Assembly (NCBI RefSeq): GCF_021155775.2
Contig: NC_060238.1
Coordinates: forward strand, 20,502,970 to 20,566,969
Length of the DNA: 64,000 bases
Source of the DNA: Neodiprion pinetum
Lineage: Eukaryota; Arthropoda; Insecta; Hymenoptera; Diprionidae
Direction: 5' to 3'
The notes under the pieces: model-generated
Seen by the model: only the letters and a program-made list of their open reading frames with translations
What the model was told of the DNA's origin: nothing
Databases searched by the model: none
In this document: positions 63,032 to 64,000 of the stretch, piece by piece
Layout: each line of letters opens with the position of its first letter
Position numbering within the stretch: the stretch's first letter is position 1
Translations under genes and position numbers: made by a program

Positions 63032-64000
63032 CAGTGGCTGGAAAACCGTTAAGCAGATTGCAAGAAACGTCAACGAAGCAAAATATATAATCCAGTCAGA
63101 ATTTCAAAACAAAAACTCATGTTGATATACAATATAAGCCGTGAAAATGTAATGAAAAATTGAAACTTCTTACGCGGTATAATTTATTGCGATTGCCCAC
63201 TATGTGCTTCCCTTAATACCACGCAAAGTGAGCGCATTATTTCGAATCAAGTTGGAAGGTCCCGATGACAGTTTCACTGTATAGTTATTTCGGTAGGTGT
63301 GTGCATGTAAATACTATTTCCGACACGCATGCGTATTATGCATACGTATTATACATGTAACATATTCATGCACAGGAAAGGGCGTGTTTGATAACGAAAT
63401 GAATAGTTACACAACCGAGAAGCTGGAATTGTAACAAGGCGTGACGAATTTGCAATCAGCAATGATCAAATTGCGAAATAGTGATGTTTCATCAAATAAC
63501 ATCATAAATGTGATTTAGGCCACTTTAATTGCATAAGAGGCACGGATTTTCGTGTGTTATTTACATACTACTTTATACCAGCATTATTGGTTTAGGTTGA
63601 AATTAGGATTAAGTAGTAGAAAAAAATTCAATTAGGCGCAAAAGTATTTCAAAGTTCTCGGTACGTGAAATTCCCCAAAAGTATTTTGATTTCACGTCCG
63701 CCGTAGTTTCGTACGTTTAGCGAACAAGTTTTTTTGCAGATTTTCACTGATACCAATCGACATACAAGACATAATTTATTCATAAATCGGTGTTACATGA
63801 ACGCTCATGGCTTCTAATCATCCTGAGTAACTGAGAAAATTTTTAGATCGGATGATTCTCTGCCCGCAAGGAATTGGAAAATCCCACTTTTGCTAACCGT
63901 GAACGAGAATATAAACTTTAAACCGCAAGTAAGAGCAACAGTTTAAAGAGAAAAGGAGCTAATTTTTGGATGTGACTTGAATAAACTTACCCTTCCGCAC
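63032..64000. other. Region downstream of lectin 2, no gene recognised
   Basis: Unique AT-rich sequence unrelated to the sequence after lectin 1. It includes the probable lectin 2 3' UTR. No canonical AATAAA was noticed close to the stop codon, only variants such as AATATA. No dynein fragment or satellite copy was seen here. Confidence 0.45.

Overview
This is eukaryotic DNA, almost certainly an insect and probably a hymenopteran (the order is an inference). Coding exons are short with GT-AG introns, the gene families are animal ones (DRAM-type membrane proteins, secreted C-type lectins, a cytoplasmic dynein heavy chain fragment), intergenic DNA is AT-rich, and homopolymer and dinucleotide tracts are common. 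There are no bacterial operons, CRISPR arrays or phage features. Exon models were built by hand from splice sites and checked for frame; none is supported by transcripts.

Layout. 1-10.7 kb: no gene recognised; microsatellites and a short-motif degenerate repeat. 10.7-12.6 kb (minus): one long ORF of 648 codons from its first ATG, a low-complexity, probably tail-anchored protein of unknown function. 12.7-19.0 kb (minus): a six-exon DRAM/Frag1-family gene (273 aa) whose stop codon lies 39 bp upstream of the 648-codon ORF, in the same frame. 19.0-27.0 kb: no gene recognised. 27.0-29.0 kb (minus): a second six-exon DRAM-family gene (263 aa) with identical intron phases, a tandem paralogue. 29.0-33.8 kb: nothing recognised. 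33.8-36.7 kb (plus): a decayed satellite remnant followed by a secreted C-type lectin gene (187 aa, QPN). 37.5-38.2 kb (minus): three exons of the C-terminal part of cytoplasmic dynein heavy chain, broken by an in-frame stop. 38.2-60.6 kb: a satellite array of about 67 copies of a 335-bp unit with higher-order structure. 60.6-63.0 kb (plus): a diverged duplicate of the lectin segment, containing a second lectin gene (188 aa, EPN).

How the parts relate. The two lectin genes and about 2 kb upstream of each are copies of one segment. In both copies the upstream end of that segment is the same decayed satellite edge, so satellite and lectin were duplicated together before or while the array between them expanded. 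Inside the array an approximately 7.35-kb block (22 units) is present twice in a row, the second copy lacking exactly two units, which is the signature of recent unequal exchange. The lectin copies differ at the sugar/calcium motif (QPN and LHD against EPN and LND) and at a TATA box (TATGAAA against TATAAAA), suggesting divergence of both ligand binding and expression. The two most unusual observations are the 648-codon ORF lying directly behind and in frame with the DRAM stop codon, and the satellite/lectin/dynein-fragment structure.
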